Shown one piece after another: positions 19,080 to 27,639 of a stretch of 64,000 nt of DNA. Numbering within the stretch: the stretch's first letter is position 1; every line of letters begins with the position of its first letter. The notes below the pieces were generated by a model. It had not been told where the DNA came from. It did not search any database and saw nothing but the letters and a program-made list of their open reading frames with translations. A program made the translations under genes and the position numbers. The DNA is from Nocardia asteroides (GTDB lineage Bacteria > Actinomycetota > Actinomycetes > Mycobacteriales > Mycobacteriaceae), in NCBI GenBank assembly GCA_019930625.1, contig CP082844.1:2418001-2482000 (forward strand), read 5' to 3'.

Positions 19080-20059
19080 TGTTCGACCCGAAATTGCGCG
19101 GCGCGTATCGGCCCGGCACGCTGACCGTGCACCACGATCCCGCGGTGCTCGGCGCGGTGTCCACTGCCCTGCGCGGTGTCGGCCGCACCGTCGCGCTGGT
19201 TCCGACCATGGGCGCGCTGCACGAGGGTCATCTGGAGATCGTGCGGCTGGCCAAGCGGACCAACCAGGTCGTCATCGTGTCGATTTTCGTCAATCCCCTG
19301 CAGTTCGGGGCGAACGAAGACTTGGACAAGTACCCCCGAACGCTGGACGCCGACGTCGAACTGCTGCGCGCGGAGGGCGTGGAGCTGGTGTTCGCGCCGA
19401 GCGTGTCCGACATGTATCCGGACGGTCCGCGCACCACGGTGCATCCCGGTCCGCTCGGGGCGGAACTGGAGGGCGCCAGCCGCCCGACGCATTTCGCGGG
19501 CATGCTCACCGTGGTCGCCAAACTGCTGCAGATCACGCGGCCGACCGAGGCGTTCTTCGGCGAGAAGGACTACCAGCAGCTCACGTTGATCCGGCAGATG
19601 GTTCGCGACCTGAATTTCGACGTCCGGATCACGCCGGTGGTCACCGTGCGTGAGCCCGACGGCTTGGCGCTGTCCTCGCGCAACCGCTACCTCGACCCGG
19701 TGCAGCGCGAGTCGGCGCTCGCCCTGTCCGCGGCTCTGTCGGCGGGCAAGCACGCGGGCGGACGCGGTGGCGAGGCGGTACTCGCGGCCGCCCGCCAGGT
19801 TCTCGACGCCGCGACCGGCGTGGACGTCGACTATCTGGAGCTGCGCTCGGCCACTCTGGGGCCCGCACCGGCGTCCGGCAACGCCAGATTGCTGATCGCC
19901 GCCAGGGTCGGCGCGACCCGGCTCATCGACAACATCGCCGTCACGCTCGGCGCTCCGATCGACGGTCATCCCACCGTCTCCGAGTCGCGGTCCGTCGCGG
20001 ACTCCTCCCAGCCCGTCACGGCGGTGTCCGATCCCGCCCTGCTCCCTCCCGCCAACTAG
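19079..20059 (+). CDS. panC: Pantothenate synthetase (pantoate-beta-alanine ligase)
   Basis: PanC (326 residues) condenses pantoate and beta-alanine using ATP, through a pantoyl-adenylate. It has [14 protein letters not shown], containing the nucleotide-binding HxGH-type element, then [17 protein letters not shown] and the KMSKS-like LSSRN motif. The last 35 residues are Ser/Pro-rich and probably disordered. Start overlap (TGATG) with the DUF2520 gene indicates coupling. Confidence 0.97.
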   Translation: MFDPKLRGAYRPGTLTVHHDPAVLGAVSTALRGVGRTVALVPTMGALHEGHLEIVRLAKRTNQVVIVSIFVNPLQFGANEDLDKYPRTLDADVELLRAEGVELVFAPSVSDMYPDGPRTTVHPGPLGAELEGASRPTHFAGMLTVVAKLLQITRPTEAFFGEKDYQQLTLIRQMVRDLNFDVRITPVVTVREPDGLALSSRNRYLDPVQRESALALSAALSAGKHAGGRGGEAVLAAARQVLDAATGVDVDYLELRSATLGPAPASGNARLLIAARVGATRLIDNIAVTLGAPIDGHPTVSESRSVADSSQPVTAVSDPALLPPAN

Positions 20060-20072
20060 AAAGGGCGACGCA

Positions 20073-20492
20073 ATGCTGCGCACCATGATGAAGTCGAAGA
20101 TCCACCGTGCCACCGTGACGCACGCCGACCTGCACTATGTCGGTTCGGTCACGGTGGATCAGGACCTGCTCGACGCCGCCGACCTGCTGGAAGGCGAGCA
20201 GGTCTGCATCGTGGACATCGACAACGGCGCCCGCCTGGAGACCTATGTCATCGCCGGCGAGCGGGGTTCCGGGGTGATCGGGATCAACGGCGCCGCGGCG
20301 CACCTGGTGCACCCGGGCGACCTCGTCATCCTGATCGCCTACGGCCAGCTGAACGAGCAGGAAATCGCGGAATACGACCCCAAGGTCGTGTTCGTCGACG
20401 AGCGCAACCGCCCGGTCGAGCTCGGCTCCGACCCGGCTCACGCGCCGGAGGGCTCGGGCCTCACCTCGCCGCGCTCCCTGTCGTTCGTCTGA
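20073..20492 (+). CDS. panD: Aspartate 1-decarboxylase proenzyme
   Basis: PanD makes beta-alanine from aspartate and supplies PanC. The 139-residue precursor self-cleaves at the conserved Gly-Ser pair seen in HYVGSVTVD, generating the pyruvoyl cofactor from the serine. [29 protein letters not shown] and [10 protein letters not shown] are conserved. It begins 13 bp after panC with AAAGGG upstream. The C-terminal 20 residues are a variable tail; in M. tuberculosis this region influences enzyme stability and pyrazinoic acid action. Confidence 0.97.
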   Translation: MLRTMMKSKIHRATVTHADLHYVGSVTVDQDLLDAADLLEGEQVCIVDIDNGARLETYVIAGERGSGVIGINGAAAHLVHPGDLVILIAYGQLNEQEIAEYDPKVVFVDERNRPVELGSDPAHAPEGSGLTSPRSLSFV

Positions 20493-20509
20493 GGGCCGGC
20501 GATCCGGAC

Positions 20510-21307
20510 ATGTTGCTGACCATCGATGTTCGCAACACCAGTATCGAACTCGGTTTGTTCTCCGGTTCCGGAGCGCATTCGAAACTCGTGCGGCACTGGC
20601 GGATGCACACCAATCCGTTGCTGACCGCCGACGAATTCGCCATGCAGGTGCGCGGGTTGGTCGGCGCGCAACTGGATGAGGTGATCGGCGTCTCCGCGCT
20701 TTCGACGGTGCCGCCGGTGCTGCGCGAACTGCGCGGCATGCTCGGCCAGTACTGGGGTCATGTTCCGCACGTGTTGGTGGAACCCGGTGTGCGCACCGGG
20801 ATTCCGTTGCTGGTGGACAATCCGAAAGAAGTCGGGGCGGACCGCATCGTCAATTGCCTGGCCGCCTATCAGCGGTATTCCGCACCCGCGATCGTCGTCG
20901 ATTTCGGCACGGCGATCTGTGTCGATCTGGTGTCGAAGAAGGGCGAGTTCCTGGGCGGGATCATCGCGCCCGGTGTGGAGATCTCCACCGAGGCGCTGGT
21001 GGAACGCAGCGCGCTGCGGCGGGCGGAGCTGACCAGGCCACGCTCGGTGCTGGGCAAGAACAGCATGGAATGCATGCAGTCCGGCGCGGTATTCGGTTTC
21101 GCCGGGCTGGTGGACGGCCTGATCGATCGGATTCGGGACGAGTTCGACGCGTTCGCGGGTGACGATGTCGCGGTGGTCGCCACCGGCGCGAGCGCACCGC
21201 TGATCGTCCCGGAATCGGAAACCATCGAGGACCACGATCCGCACCTCACGCTGACCGGCCTGCGGCTCGTATACGAACGCAACCAGCGGCGCAAGGGAAG
21301 TGTCTGA
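20510..21307 (+). CDS. coaX: Type III pantothenate kinase
   Basis: CoaX (265 residues) phosphorylates pantothenate, the first step from pantothenate to CoA. The ASKHA-fold phosphate loops are visible: [16 protein letters not shown] at the start, [14 protein letters not shown] in the middle and [14 protein letters not shown] after it. It lies 17 bp after panD and completes the pantothenate-to-CoA run. Type III enzymes typically need a monovalent cation and resist CoA feedback; these are family properties, not visible here. Confidence 0.95.
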   Translation: MLLTIDVRNTSIELGLFSGSGAHSKLVRHWRMHTNPLLTADEFAMQVRGLVGAQLDEVIGVSALSTVPPVLRELRGMLGQYWGHVPHVLVEPGVRTGIPLLVDNPKEVGADRIVNCLAAYQRYSAPAIVVDFGTAICVDLVSKKGEFLGGIIAPGVEISTEALVERSALRRAELTRPRSVLGKNSMECMQSGAVFGFAGLVDGLIDRIRDEFDAFAGDDVAVVATGASAPLIVPESETIEDHDPHLTLTGLRLVYERNQRRKGSV

Positions 21308-21342
21308 TTTGCGCGGTGTTGTATTCGTCGCAGGCCGGATGG

Positions 21343-21372
21343 TTGCCGTCACCGTGTCGCATGCTGTTAAAC
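21343..21372 (+). promoter_or_regulatory. Candidate promoter of the cysteine dioxygenase leader
   Basis: TTGCCG (21343-21348) and TTAAAC (21367-21372) are spaced 18 bp apart, or 17 bp if the -10 is read as GTTAAA. Initiation would fall near 21378-21382, just ahead of the leader peptide. A very similar GCATG..TTAAACT block precedes carD. Confidence 0.45.
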
Positions 21373-21392
21373 TCCCTCTCGTGACATTTGTC

Positions 21393-21422
21393 GTGAGCAC
21401 CCAGGAGTGTTGTCGAGGCTGA
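21393..21422 (+). CDS. Cysteine leader peptide (uORF)
   Basis: A nine-codon frame, GTG to TGA, encodes MSTQECCRG with tandem Cys codons at 21408-21413. It stands 66 bp before the cysteine dioxygenase ATG. Its last codons form the first arm of a hairpin. Tandem-Cys leader peptides are known in mycobacteria as sensors of charged tRNA-Cys; that function here is inferred. Confidence 0.75.
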   Translation: MSTQECCRG

Positions 21423-21463
21423 CTTGCCTCGACCGATCGAGGCTGAGTACCCGCCCTCGACCG
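21412..21463 (+). promoter_or_regulatory. Attenuator: three mutually exclusive hairpins
   Basis: Four segments alternate. Segment 1 is GTCGAGGC (21412-21419), 2 is GCCTCGAC (21426-21433), 3 is TCGAGGC (21437-21443) and 4 is CCTCGA (21455-21460). Pairings 1:2 (8 bp), 2:3 (7 bp, 4-nt loop) and 3:4 (6 bp plus 2 more across a mismatch) exclude one another. A ribosome held at the Cys codons would cover segment 1 and favour 2:3. One that reaches the stop codon would cover 1-2 and favour 3:4. No T-tract follows, so control may act through translation or Rho. Confidence 0.7.
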
Positions 21464-21488
21464 ATACCTTCCTCCTGGAGATTCGCTC

Positions 21489-22094
21489 ATGCGTTCTTCC
21501 GTTCTTTCCCTTTCCTCCGCTTCCTCCGCGCGTACCGCTTTCTCGGCTACTCCGCCGGTCGAGCGCTCGGTGGCGCCCGCGCTGCCCACTCGGCTACGTC
21601 CGGCCGATTTGCTCCGGTTGACCGACGAAGGCGCCGAGGACGTGCTCGCCGGACGCTACGACCACCTGCTTCCCGGGGGTGGGACGTGGCCGGAAGACGA
21701 GCGCTGGGCGGCTCGATTGCTCGCCGACGACGAGGTCGACGTCTGGTTGATCAGCTGGACGCCGGGTAAGTCGACGGAGCTGCACGACCACGCCGGTTCG
21801 CTCGGCGCGCTCACCGTGCTCAGCGGGGCGCTCTCCGAATACCGATGGAACGGAACGGAACTGCGTTGCCGCACGCTCGCCGCCGGTGACCAGGCCTCGT
21901 TCCCGATCGGCTGGGTGCACGACGTGATGCGCGCGCCCGCCGCCGTCGAATCCGCGGGTCCACTCGACCCGACGCTGAGCGTGCACGCCTACTCCCCGCC
22001 TCTCACCGCCATGTCGTATTACGAGGTGACCGGTCACGGCACCCTGCGGCGCACCCGAACCGTCCTCACCGACCAGCCCGAAGGTGATATGTGA
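21489..22094 (+). CDS. Cysteine dioxygenase family protein
   Basis: A 201-residue cupin. The iron ligands appear as His-x-His in TELHDHAGS and a third His in GWVHDVMR, and the HAYSPPL motif is typical of cysteine dioxygenases. It should oxidise L-cysteine (or a related thiol such as 3-mercaptopropionate) to the sulfinate with O2. A Ser-rich 40-residue N-terminus is unusual and may be disordered. It is the first gene of a pair with a rhodanese and is preceded by a Cys-Cys leader peptide. This fits control by cysteine supply. The ATG at 21489 follows CTGGAG. Confidence 0.88.
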   Translation: MRSSVLSLSSASSARTAFSATPPVERSVAPALPTRLRPADLLRLTDEGAEDVLAGRYDHLLPGGGTWPEDERWAARLLADDEVDVWLISWTPGKSTELHDHAGSLGALTVLSGALSEYRWNGTELRCRTLAAGDQASFPIGWVHDVMRAPAAVESAGPLDPTLSVHAYSPPLTAMSYYEVTGHGTLRRTRTVLTDQPEGDM

Positions 22095-22525
22095 TGACCC
22101 GTTTGACCATCGATCAGATGCTGGAGAACGCACGGGCCCAGCTCGACCGGATCTACGCCTTCGAATTGCCGGAAGCCATCGATCGCGGCGCCATTCTGGT
22201 GGATATCCGGCCCCAGGCCCAGCGCGGACGCGAGGGTACCCTGCCCGGCGCTTTGGTGATCGAGCGCAACGTACTGGAATGGCGGCTGGACCCCACCAGT
22301 TCCGCACGCTTGGCGCTGGCCGCCGATCACGACGTGGAATGGATCGTCGTCTGCTCCGAGGGCTATACCTCCAGCCTGGCCGCCGCCGCGCTGCAGCAAC
22401 TCGGGCTGCACCGGGCCACCGACCTGGTGGGCGGATACCAGGCATTGAAGGCGGCGGGACTGTTGAACGTCGCGGTAGGGGCGCCGCACTTCGCACGGGA
22501 GCTCGACGCGCTGGCGTCGCTGTAA
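22094..22525 (+). CDS. Rhodanese-like sulfurtransferase
   Basis: A 143-residue single-domain rhodanese. The nucleophilic cysteine lies in VVCSEGYTSS, the active-site loop position, and GAILVDIRP and DLVGGYQALKAAGL match the fold. It probably handles persulfide sulfur from cysteine breakdown. The ATG overlaps the dioxygenase stop (TGATG), indicating coupled expression. A single active-site loop and short length argue against the two-domain thiosulfate sulfurtransferases. Confidence 0.88.
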   Translation: MTRLTIDQMLENARAQLDRIYAFELPEAIDRGAILVDIRPQAQRGREGTLPGALVIERNVLEWRLDPTSSARLALAADHDVEWIVVCSEGYTSSLAAAALQQLGLHRATDLVGGYQALKAAGLLNVAVGAPHFARELDALASL

Positions 22526-22548
22526 ATCCCCGCGAACACTTCCATCCT

Positions 22549-22605
22549 GAAATAGCCGGGCGCGCAGGTGTTTTCGGACATCGCCTGATGCGCACCGGCT
22601 ATTTC
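22549..22605 (+). terminator. Hairpin terminator after the rhodanese gene
   Basis: GAAATAGCCGG (22549-22559) pairs perfectly with CCGGCTATTTC (22595-22605). The intervening 35 nt contain further complementary GCGC/CAGG segments. The hairpin separates the cysteine operon from lysS; there is no clear T-run. Confidence 0.55.
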
Positions 22606-22715
22606 GCGTCTCTGGAGCGCCGCTGCGCCGGTCCTGGATGGGATGAGGCTTCGATACCGTTTCGTTACTCCGAGTCAGAGGCCGGGCGGCGCGCAAAACG
22701 ATTTCCGGTGCACGC

Positions 22716-22721
22716 TAGGGT
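22716..22721 (+). promoter_or_regulatory. -10 box for leaderless lysS transcript
   Basis: TAGGGT ends 8 nt before the GTG at 22730. No ribosome-binding site precedes that codon, so the mRNA probably starts at the GTG. Confidence 0.5.
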
Positions 22722-22729
22722 TGTTCGAT

Positions 22730-24286
22730 GTGAGCACCCCGAACTCTGCATCCTCCAGCGCATCGTCATCGGATTCGCGGCCCGCCGTGTCGCTCGACGC
22801 CGACGATGCCCCGGAGCAGATACGGATTCGGCGGGAGAAGCGGGAGCGGCTACTCGCGGCCGGCGGCGAAGCCTATCCCGTCGTCGTGCCGCGCACGCAC
22901 ACCCTCGCGGAAATTCGGGCCGCATATCCGGACCTCGCCGCGGACACGGCCACCGGACAAGAGGTGGGCGTCGCGGGCCGCGTCATATTCCTGCGTAATA
23001 CGGGCAAGTTGTGTTTCGCCACACTGCAGGAGGGCGACGGCACCAAGTTGCAGGCGATGATCAGCCTGAACGGTGTCGGCGCGGACGCCCTCGGCGCTTG
23101 GAAGACCGATGTCGACCTCGGTGACTTCGTTTTCGTGCACGGTGAGGTCATCTCGTCGCGGACCGGCGAACTGAGCGTGCTGGCCGATTCCTGGTCCATG
23201 GCGGCGAAGGCCCTGCGGCCGCTGCCGGTGGCGCACAAGGAGATGAACGAGGAGTCGCGGGTCCGGCAGCGCTATGTCGACCTGATCGTGCGTCCCGAGG
23301 CCAGGGAAATGGCCCGTACCCGGATCGCGGTGGTGCGCGCGCTGCGCAACGCGCTCGAGCGCAGGGGATTCCTCGAGGTGGAGACGCCGATGCTGCAGAC
23401 GCTGCACGGCGGCGCGGCGGCCCGGCCGTTCGTCACCCGTTCCAATGCCCTCGATATGGACCTCTACCTGCGCATCGCGCCGGAGCTGTTCCTGAAGCGC
23501 TGCGTGGTCGGCGGCTTGGAGCGGGTCTTCGAGATCAACCGGAACTTCCGCAACGAGGGCGCGGACTCCACGCATTCCCCCGAGTTCGCGATGCTCGAGA
23601 CATACCAGGCATACGGCACCTATGACGACTCGGCGGTGATGACCCGGGAATTGGTGCAGGAGGTGGCCCAGGAGGCGTTCGGCACGCAGGTGGTGACCCT
23701 GGCCGACGGCACCGAATACGATCTTCGCGGTGAGTGGGCCACCGTCGAGATGTACCCCTCGCTGTCGGACGCGCTGGGTGTGCGGGTCACCCCGGAAACG
23801 TCGGTCGCCGAATTGCGCGCACTCGCGGATCGGGTCGGTCTGGAAATTCCGGAGGGCAAGGGCTACGGCCACGGGAAACTCGTCGAGGAACTCTGGGAAC
23901 ACCAGTATGGCGACAAGCTGTACGCGCCGACTTTCGTGCGGGACTTCCCGGTGGAGACATCCCCGTTGACCAGGCAGCATCGCAGTACGGCAGGCGTCAC
24001 GGAGAAGTGGGATCTGTATGTGCGCGGCTTCGAGTTGGCCACGGGCTATTCGGAGTTGGTGGACCCGGTGATCCAGCGCGAGCGCTTCCTCGATCAGGCC
24101 CGGCTGGCCGCGCAGGGTGACGACGAGGCTATGGTGCTGGACGAGGACTTCCTCGCCGCGATGGAGCACGGCATGCCGCCGACGACCGGAACGGGTATGG
24201 GAATCGATCGGTTGTTGATGGCGCTCACGGGATTGGGAATCCGAGAAACGATACTGTTCCCAATTGTGCGTCCGGTCACCAGGTGA
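22730..24286 (+). CDS. lysS: Class II lysyl-tRNA synthetase
   Basis: LysRS (518 residues) charges tRNA-Lys. An N-terminal Ser-rich tail (about 25 residues) is followed by the OB anticodon-binding domain ([18 protein letters not shown]). The class II motifs come next: motif 2 ([23 protein letters not shown]) and motif 3 ([13 protein letters not shown]). GTG at 22730 is preferred to upstream starts because the promoter -10 lies just before it. It keeps the mycobacterial order with lsr2 and clpC. There is no MprF-like membrane domain, so this is the housekeeping enzyme, not LysX. Confidence 0.95.
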   Translation: MSTPNSASSSASSSDSRPAVSLDADDAPEQIRIRREKRERLLAAGGEAYPVVVPRTHTLAEIRAAYPDLAADTATGQEVGVAGRVIFLRNTGKLCFATLQEGDGTKLQAMISLNGVGADALGAWKTDVDLGDFVFVHGEVISSRTGELSVLADSWSMAAKALRPLPVAHKEMNEESRVRQRYVDLIVRPEAREMARTRIAVVRALRNALERRGFLEVETPMLQTLHGGAAARPFVTRSNALDMDLYLRIAPELFLKRCVVGGLERVFEINRNFRNEGADSTHSPEFAMLETYQAYGTYDDSAVMTRELVQEVAQEAFGTQVVTLADGTEYDLRGEWATVEMYPSLSDALGVRVTPETSVAELRALADRVGLEIPEGKGYGHGKLVEELWEHQYGDKLYAPTFVRDFPVETSPLTRQHRSTAGVTEKWDLYVRGFELATGYSELVDPVIQRERFLDQARLAAQGDDEAMVLDEDFLAAMEHGMPPTTGTGMGIDRLLMALTGLGIRETILFPIVRPVTR

Positions 24287-24402
24287 CCAACTGGATTGCA
24301 AAGCAGCGACTCCGTCTTGGAATTTCCGGAATTCGAGGTATTCTTGCCTCGGGTAATCGGCCTAGTATGCGGGTCGCACGATTTCGAGAGGACGTTCATC
24401 TC

Positions 24403-24762
24403 ATGGCAAAGAAGGTCACCGTTAGCCTGATCGACGATGTCGACGGTGAGTCCATCGCGGACGAGACCATCGAGTTTGCGATCGACGGTGTGTCGTACGA
24501 GATCGACCTGTCGTCGGCAAATGCGGCGAAGCTGCGCGACGGTTTGGAAGAGTGGGTTTCGAATGCGCGCCGGGTCAGCGGCCGGCGCCGGGTCAAGGCC
24601 GCCGCGGCTGCTGCGGGCGCTCCCAAGAGCCGGGTCTCCATCGACCGGGAACAAAGCGCCGCAATTCGGGAGTGGGCGCGTCGGAATGGACACAAGGTGT
24701 CCGCGCGGGGCCGCATCTCCGCCGACATCACCGACGCGTACAACAAGGCCGCGAAGGGATAG
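24403..24762 (+). CDS. lsr2: Nucleoid-associated protein Lsr2
   Basis: This 119-residue H-NS-like protein silences AT-rich, often foreign DNA and bridges the chromosome. The N-terminal oligomerisation domain ([27 protein letters not shown]) and the C-terminal DNA-binding domain ([18 protein letters not shown]) are both clear. The Arg-Gly-Arg that inserts in the minor groove is present. An Ala-rich linker joins them. ATG at 24403 follows GAGAGGA. It has its own terminator, and a TAGTAT box at 24363-24368 could be its -10. Confidence 0.96.
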   Translation: MAKKVTVSLIDDVDGESIADETIEFAIDGVSYEIDLSSANAAKLRDGLEEWVSNARRVSGRRRVKAAAAAAGAPKSRVSIDREQSAAIREWARRNGHKVSARGRISADITDAYNKAAKG

Positions 24763-24773
24763 TTCTTTTTCGG

Positions 24774-24816
24774 CCGCCGTCCCGGCGAATCGTGCGACGC
24801 CGGGGCGGCGGTCTTG
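24774..24816 (+). terminator. Rho-independent terminator of lsr2
   Basis: CCGCCG-T-CCCGGCG (24774-24787) pairs with CGCCGGG-G-CGGCGG (24798-24811), with a 10-nt loop. It is followed by TCTTGTTT. It begins 12 bp after the lsr2 stop codon. Confidence 0.8.
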
Positions 24817-24966
24817 TTTGTGATAGGGCTTCGATATAGCAACGAAACCTGATCACGCGGTGCCCGTCGCGGCGGGGTGGATCGATCTTGCTCGTGGTAC
24901 CCGAACGGGGCACCATGGAACCGTGCGACGGTCACTGGCGGTATGGAGAGGTGAGGTATCGGCGCA

Positions 24967-25590
24967 GTGACAGGATTCGTCGGATCATTCTTGCGGTTCA
25001 CCGATGACGCAGGTCGGCAGCAGGAGCTCACGCTCACGCCCGATCGCGGTCGCGTCACCATCGGCCGCTCCCCGCATGCCGATCTCGCCCTGAGTTGGGA
25101 CGCGGAGGTCTCCCGGCTGCACGCGGCGGTCGAGTACCTGGGTGCGCACTGGACCATCGTGGACGACGGCCTCTCCCGCAACGGCACGTTCGTCAACGGG
25201 GACCGGCTCGTCGGCCGCCGCAGGCTGATGGCGGGCGACGTCATCCGGGTCGGTACCTCGCGGGTGTCCTTTCACGACTTCGGCGGCGTGTCCGACGACA
25301 TCACCCGCACTTCCACCGGCTCGATGCCCACCGCGCGGTCGCTCACCGAAACGCAGCGCTCGGTCCTGATCGCGCTGTGCCGCCCGTACAAGCACGGCGC
25401 GGGCTTCGCCACTCCCGCATCCAATCAGCAGATCGCCGAAGAGCTGTTCCTCAGCGTCGACGCCATCAAGACCCATCTGCGCGCCTTGTTCGCCAAGTTC
25501 GGGGTGGAGGATCTGCCGCAGAACCAGAAGCGGGTGCGGCTGGCTGGACTGGCCATGCAGAGTGGGCTCATTTCCGATCGGGACCTGTGA
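24967..25590 (+). CDS. FHA-domain protein with C-terminal helix-turn-helix
   Basis: The 207-residue protein starts with a forkhead-associated phosphothreonine-binding domain. The FHA signature residues are in IGRSPHADLAL, SRLHAAVEY and SRNGTFVNGDRL. After a Ser/Thr linker, residues 125-205 form a LuxR-like helix-turn-helix (SNQQIAEELFLSVDAIKTHLRALFAKFGV). It is probably a regulator whose activity or partners depend on Ser/Thr kinase signalling; the target genes are not visible. The GTG start at 24967 follows GAGGT. Confidence 0.85.
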   Translation: MTGFVGSFLRFTDDAGRQQELTLTPDRGRVTIGRSPHADLALSWDAEVSRLHAAVEYLGAHWTIVDDGLSRNGTFVNGDRLVGRRRLMAGDVIRVGTSRVSFHDFGGVSDDITRTSTGSMPTARSLTETQRSVLIALCRPYKHGAGFATPASNQQIAEELFLSVDAIKTHLRALFAKFGVEDLPQNQKRVRLAGLAMQSGLISDRDL

Positions 25591-25724
25591 GACCTCCACC
25601 GTAGACGCTCGCTCAAGTAGTCGAGCTTCTCGACCATGGAGAGTCCCGGCGGCAACGGCTTGACTTGGAGACACAGCCGGAACCACGACGACTCCGGCCG
25701 GGTTTTCCGAGCAGGAGGAAGTTC

Positions 25725-26318
25725 ATGACCGCCACACGTCTCGCCGCATTGGTGCTCGCCACGCTGGCGACGGGCCTGATCGCGGGCCTTTTCTACGCGT
25801 ACGCCAATTCGGTGATGCCCGCGCTGGCCCGGACCGACGACCGCGCGATGATCGATGTGATGCAGAAGATCAACGTGGTGATCATCAATCCGTGGTTCAT
25901 GATCGGCTTCCTGGGCACGGTCGGGTTCACCATCCTGGCCGCCGCGCTGCATCTGGGGCGCGAGCACCGGGCCACGCTGGTCTGGATCGGGCTCGCGCTG
26001 GTGCTGAACGTCATCGCCTTCGCGGTGACCTCCGGCCTGAACGTCCCGCTCAACGACCAGCTGGCCGCCGCTGGAGACCCGAGCTCGATCGCCGACCTCG
26101 CCGCGGTGCGCGCCGATTTCGAATCCGTCTGGGTGCGTTGGAACATCGTGCGCGGCGTCTTCCACACGCTGGCCTTCCTGGCGCTGTGCGGCGCGCTGTT
26201 CGTCGCGGGCGTCCAGCAGGGTAAGACCACCGCCGCGGCGGGAACGCAGGGCCACCCGGCTGCGGGGCAGTACGCGGTGCCGGACCGGTCCGGCGCGCCT
26301 GCCTTCGGTCAGAGCTAG
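25725..26318 (+). CDS. DUF1772 membrane protein
   Basis: A 197-residue integral membrane protein with four predicted helices (about 5-27, 55-80, 84-105, 140-163). It carries the DUF1772 pattern, including GLFYAYANSVMPAL and the conserved R/W region FESVWVRWNIVRGVFHTLAF. Some relatives are called anthrone oxygenase-like, but function is uncertain. ATG at 25725 follows GGAGGAAG. An IS630-type element sits in its stop codon: the TA of TAG is the target duplication. The pre-insertion sequence would also read TAG, so the protein is unchanged. Confidence 0.82.
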   Translation: MTATRLAALVLATLATGLIAGLFYAYANSVMPALARTDDRAMIDVMQKINVVIINPWFMIGFLGTVGFTILAAALHLGREHRATLVWIGLALVLNVIAFAVTSGLNVPLNDQLAAAGDPSSIADLAAVRADFESVWVRWNIVRGVFHTLAFLALCGALFVAGVQQGKTTAAAGTQGHPAAGQYAVPDRSGAPAFGQS

Positions 26319-27549
26319 TGCCGCGCCCGGGAACCTTTGCCCTGTTGTAACCGACACGCCGACAGGTTGCGGCGTGCCGGTCAGGGCATCGGTCAGCCTG
26401 GTCGGGTGGCAGAACGAGTACGGGTGCGAGAGCTCGACGACGATGAAGGCAGACGGTTGGTGCGGATCATTCGCCGCGGTACCGGATCGGTGGTGACCTG
26501 GCGGCGCGCTCAGATGATCCTGCTCTCCGCTCAGGGCATGCCGGTGCCCAAGATCGCCGAGGTCAGCTTCACCAGTGCTGACCGGGTCCGCGATGTGATC
26601 CACAACTTCAATGCCGACGGATTCGATTCGCTGTACCCGAAATACGCCGGTGGCCGACCGAAGACGTTCACGCTGCCCGAACGCCGCGAGATCAAGAAGC
26701 TCGCCAAATCTGCCCCGACCGAACACGATCTGCCGTTCTCGACCTGGAGCCTGACCAAACTCGCCGAGTTCCTGGTCGCTGAGGGGGTGGTCGACGACAT
26801 CAGCCACGAGGGTCTGCGCGTGCTGCTCCGTGAGGAGGGTGTCTCGTTTCAAAAAGTGAAAACCTGGAAGCGGTCGAAAGACCCGGACTACAAGGCCAAG
26901 AAGGCCCGAGTCGAGCACCTGTACGCCATCGCCGACGGTGAGGTCGTGCCCGACTCCGATGAGCCACAGGTGATCTTCTGTCTCGACGAGTTCGGGCCTT
27001 TGAACTTGCAGCCGCATCCGGGCCGGCAGTGGGCCGAACGCGGTGGCAAGCATAAGGATCCGGATCGCGAACCCAGGCGCCGTCGGCGGGCAACCTATAC
27101 CCGCCCGCACGGGGTACGGCATTTGTTCGCCGCGTACGACCTCGGTAAGGACAAGCTGTATGGGCATGTCAAGGCCACGAAGAACCGCACGAAGTTTCTC
27201 GAGTTCTGCCGGTACCTGCGCACCTTGTATCCGGCCGAGGTCCGCATGGCGATCGTGTGCGACAACTTCTCGCCGCATCTGACGACGAAGAAGTGCCAAC
27301 GGGTCGCCCAGTGGGCCGAGGAGAACAACGTCGAGATCGCGTACACGCCGACGAATAGTTCATGGTTGAACCGTATCGAGGCGCAGTTCACCGCGTTGCG
27401 GTACTTCGCGCTCGACGGCACCGACCACGGCAGTCATCGTGAACAGGCGTCCATGATCCGGCGCTACATCATCTGGCGGAACAAGCACGTCGAAGACCAA
27501 CGGCTACACGAAATCGTCAACAGGGCAAACGTAGCCTGATGCGGCACTA
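26316..27549. mobile_element. IS630-family insertion sequence, apparently complete
   Basis: An element of about 1230 bp (26318-27547) lies between duplicated TA dinucleotides (26316-26317 and 27548-27549). TA is the target duplication expected of IS630/Tc1-type elements. Its ends are inverted repeats of about 31 bp. Both start GTGCCGC outermost and share TTTGCCCTGTTG innermost, with a diverged middle. One full-length transposase is inside. Confidence 0.9.
26406..27539 (+). CDS. IS630-family transposase
   Basis: The 377-residue transposase has an N-terminal helix-turn-helix region (VTWRRAQMILLSAQGMPVPKIAE) and a DDE-type catalytic core. The likely acidic residues are Asp in FCLDEFGPL, Asp in VCDNFSPH and Glu in NRIEAQF, with the spacing usual for IS630. 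The frame is open, so the element may be active. The GTG at 26406 is the likely start; an upstream extension to 26337 is in the inverted-repeat region. The plus orientation matches the neighbouring genes. Confidence 0.92.
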   Translation: MAERVRVRELDDDEGRRLVRIIRRGTGSVVTWRRAQMILLSAQGMPVPKIAEVSFTSADRVRDVIHNFNADGFDSLYPKYAGGRPKTFTLPERREIKKLAKSAPTEHDLPFSTWSLTKLAEFLVAEGVVDDISHEGLRVLLREEGVSFQKVKTWKRSKDPDYKAKKARVEHLYAIADGEVVPDSDEPQVIFCLDEFGPLNLQPHPGRQWAERGGKHKDPDREPRRRRRATYTRPHGVRHLFAAYDLGKDKLYGHVKATKNRTKFLEFCRYLRTLYPAEVRMAIVCDNFSPHLTTKKCQRVAQWAEENNVEIAYTPTNSSWLNRIEAQFTALRYFALDGTDHGSHREQASMIRRYIIWRNKHVEDQRLHEIVNRANVA

Positions 27550-27639
27550 GTTTCCGCAACGACCCGCCGGAATGTGCCCCGTCTGGGCCACTGCGTGCGG
27601 TAGCTTCCCCGGAAGACGAGACCGGACCGGGAGGCTATC

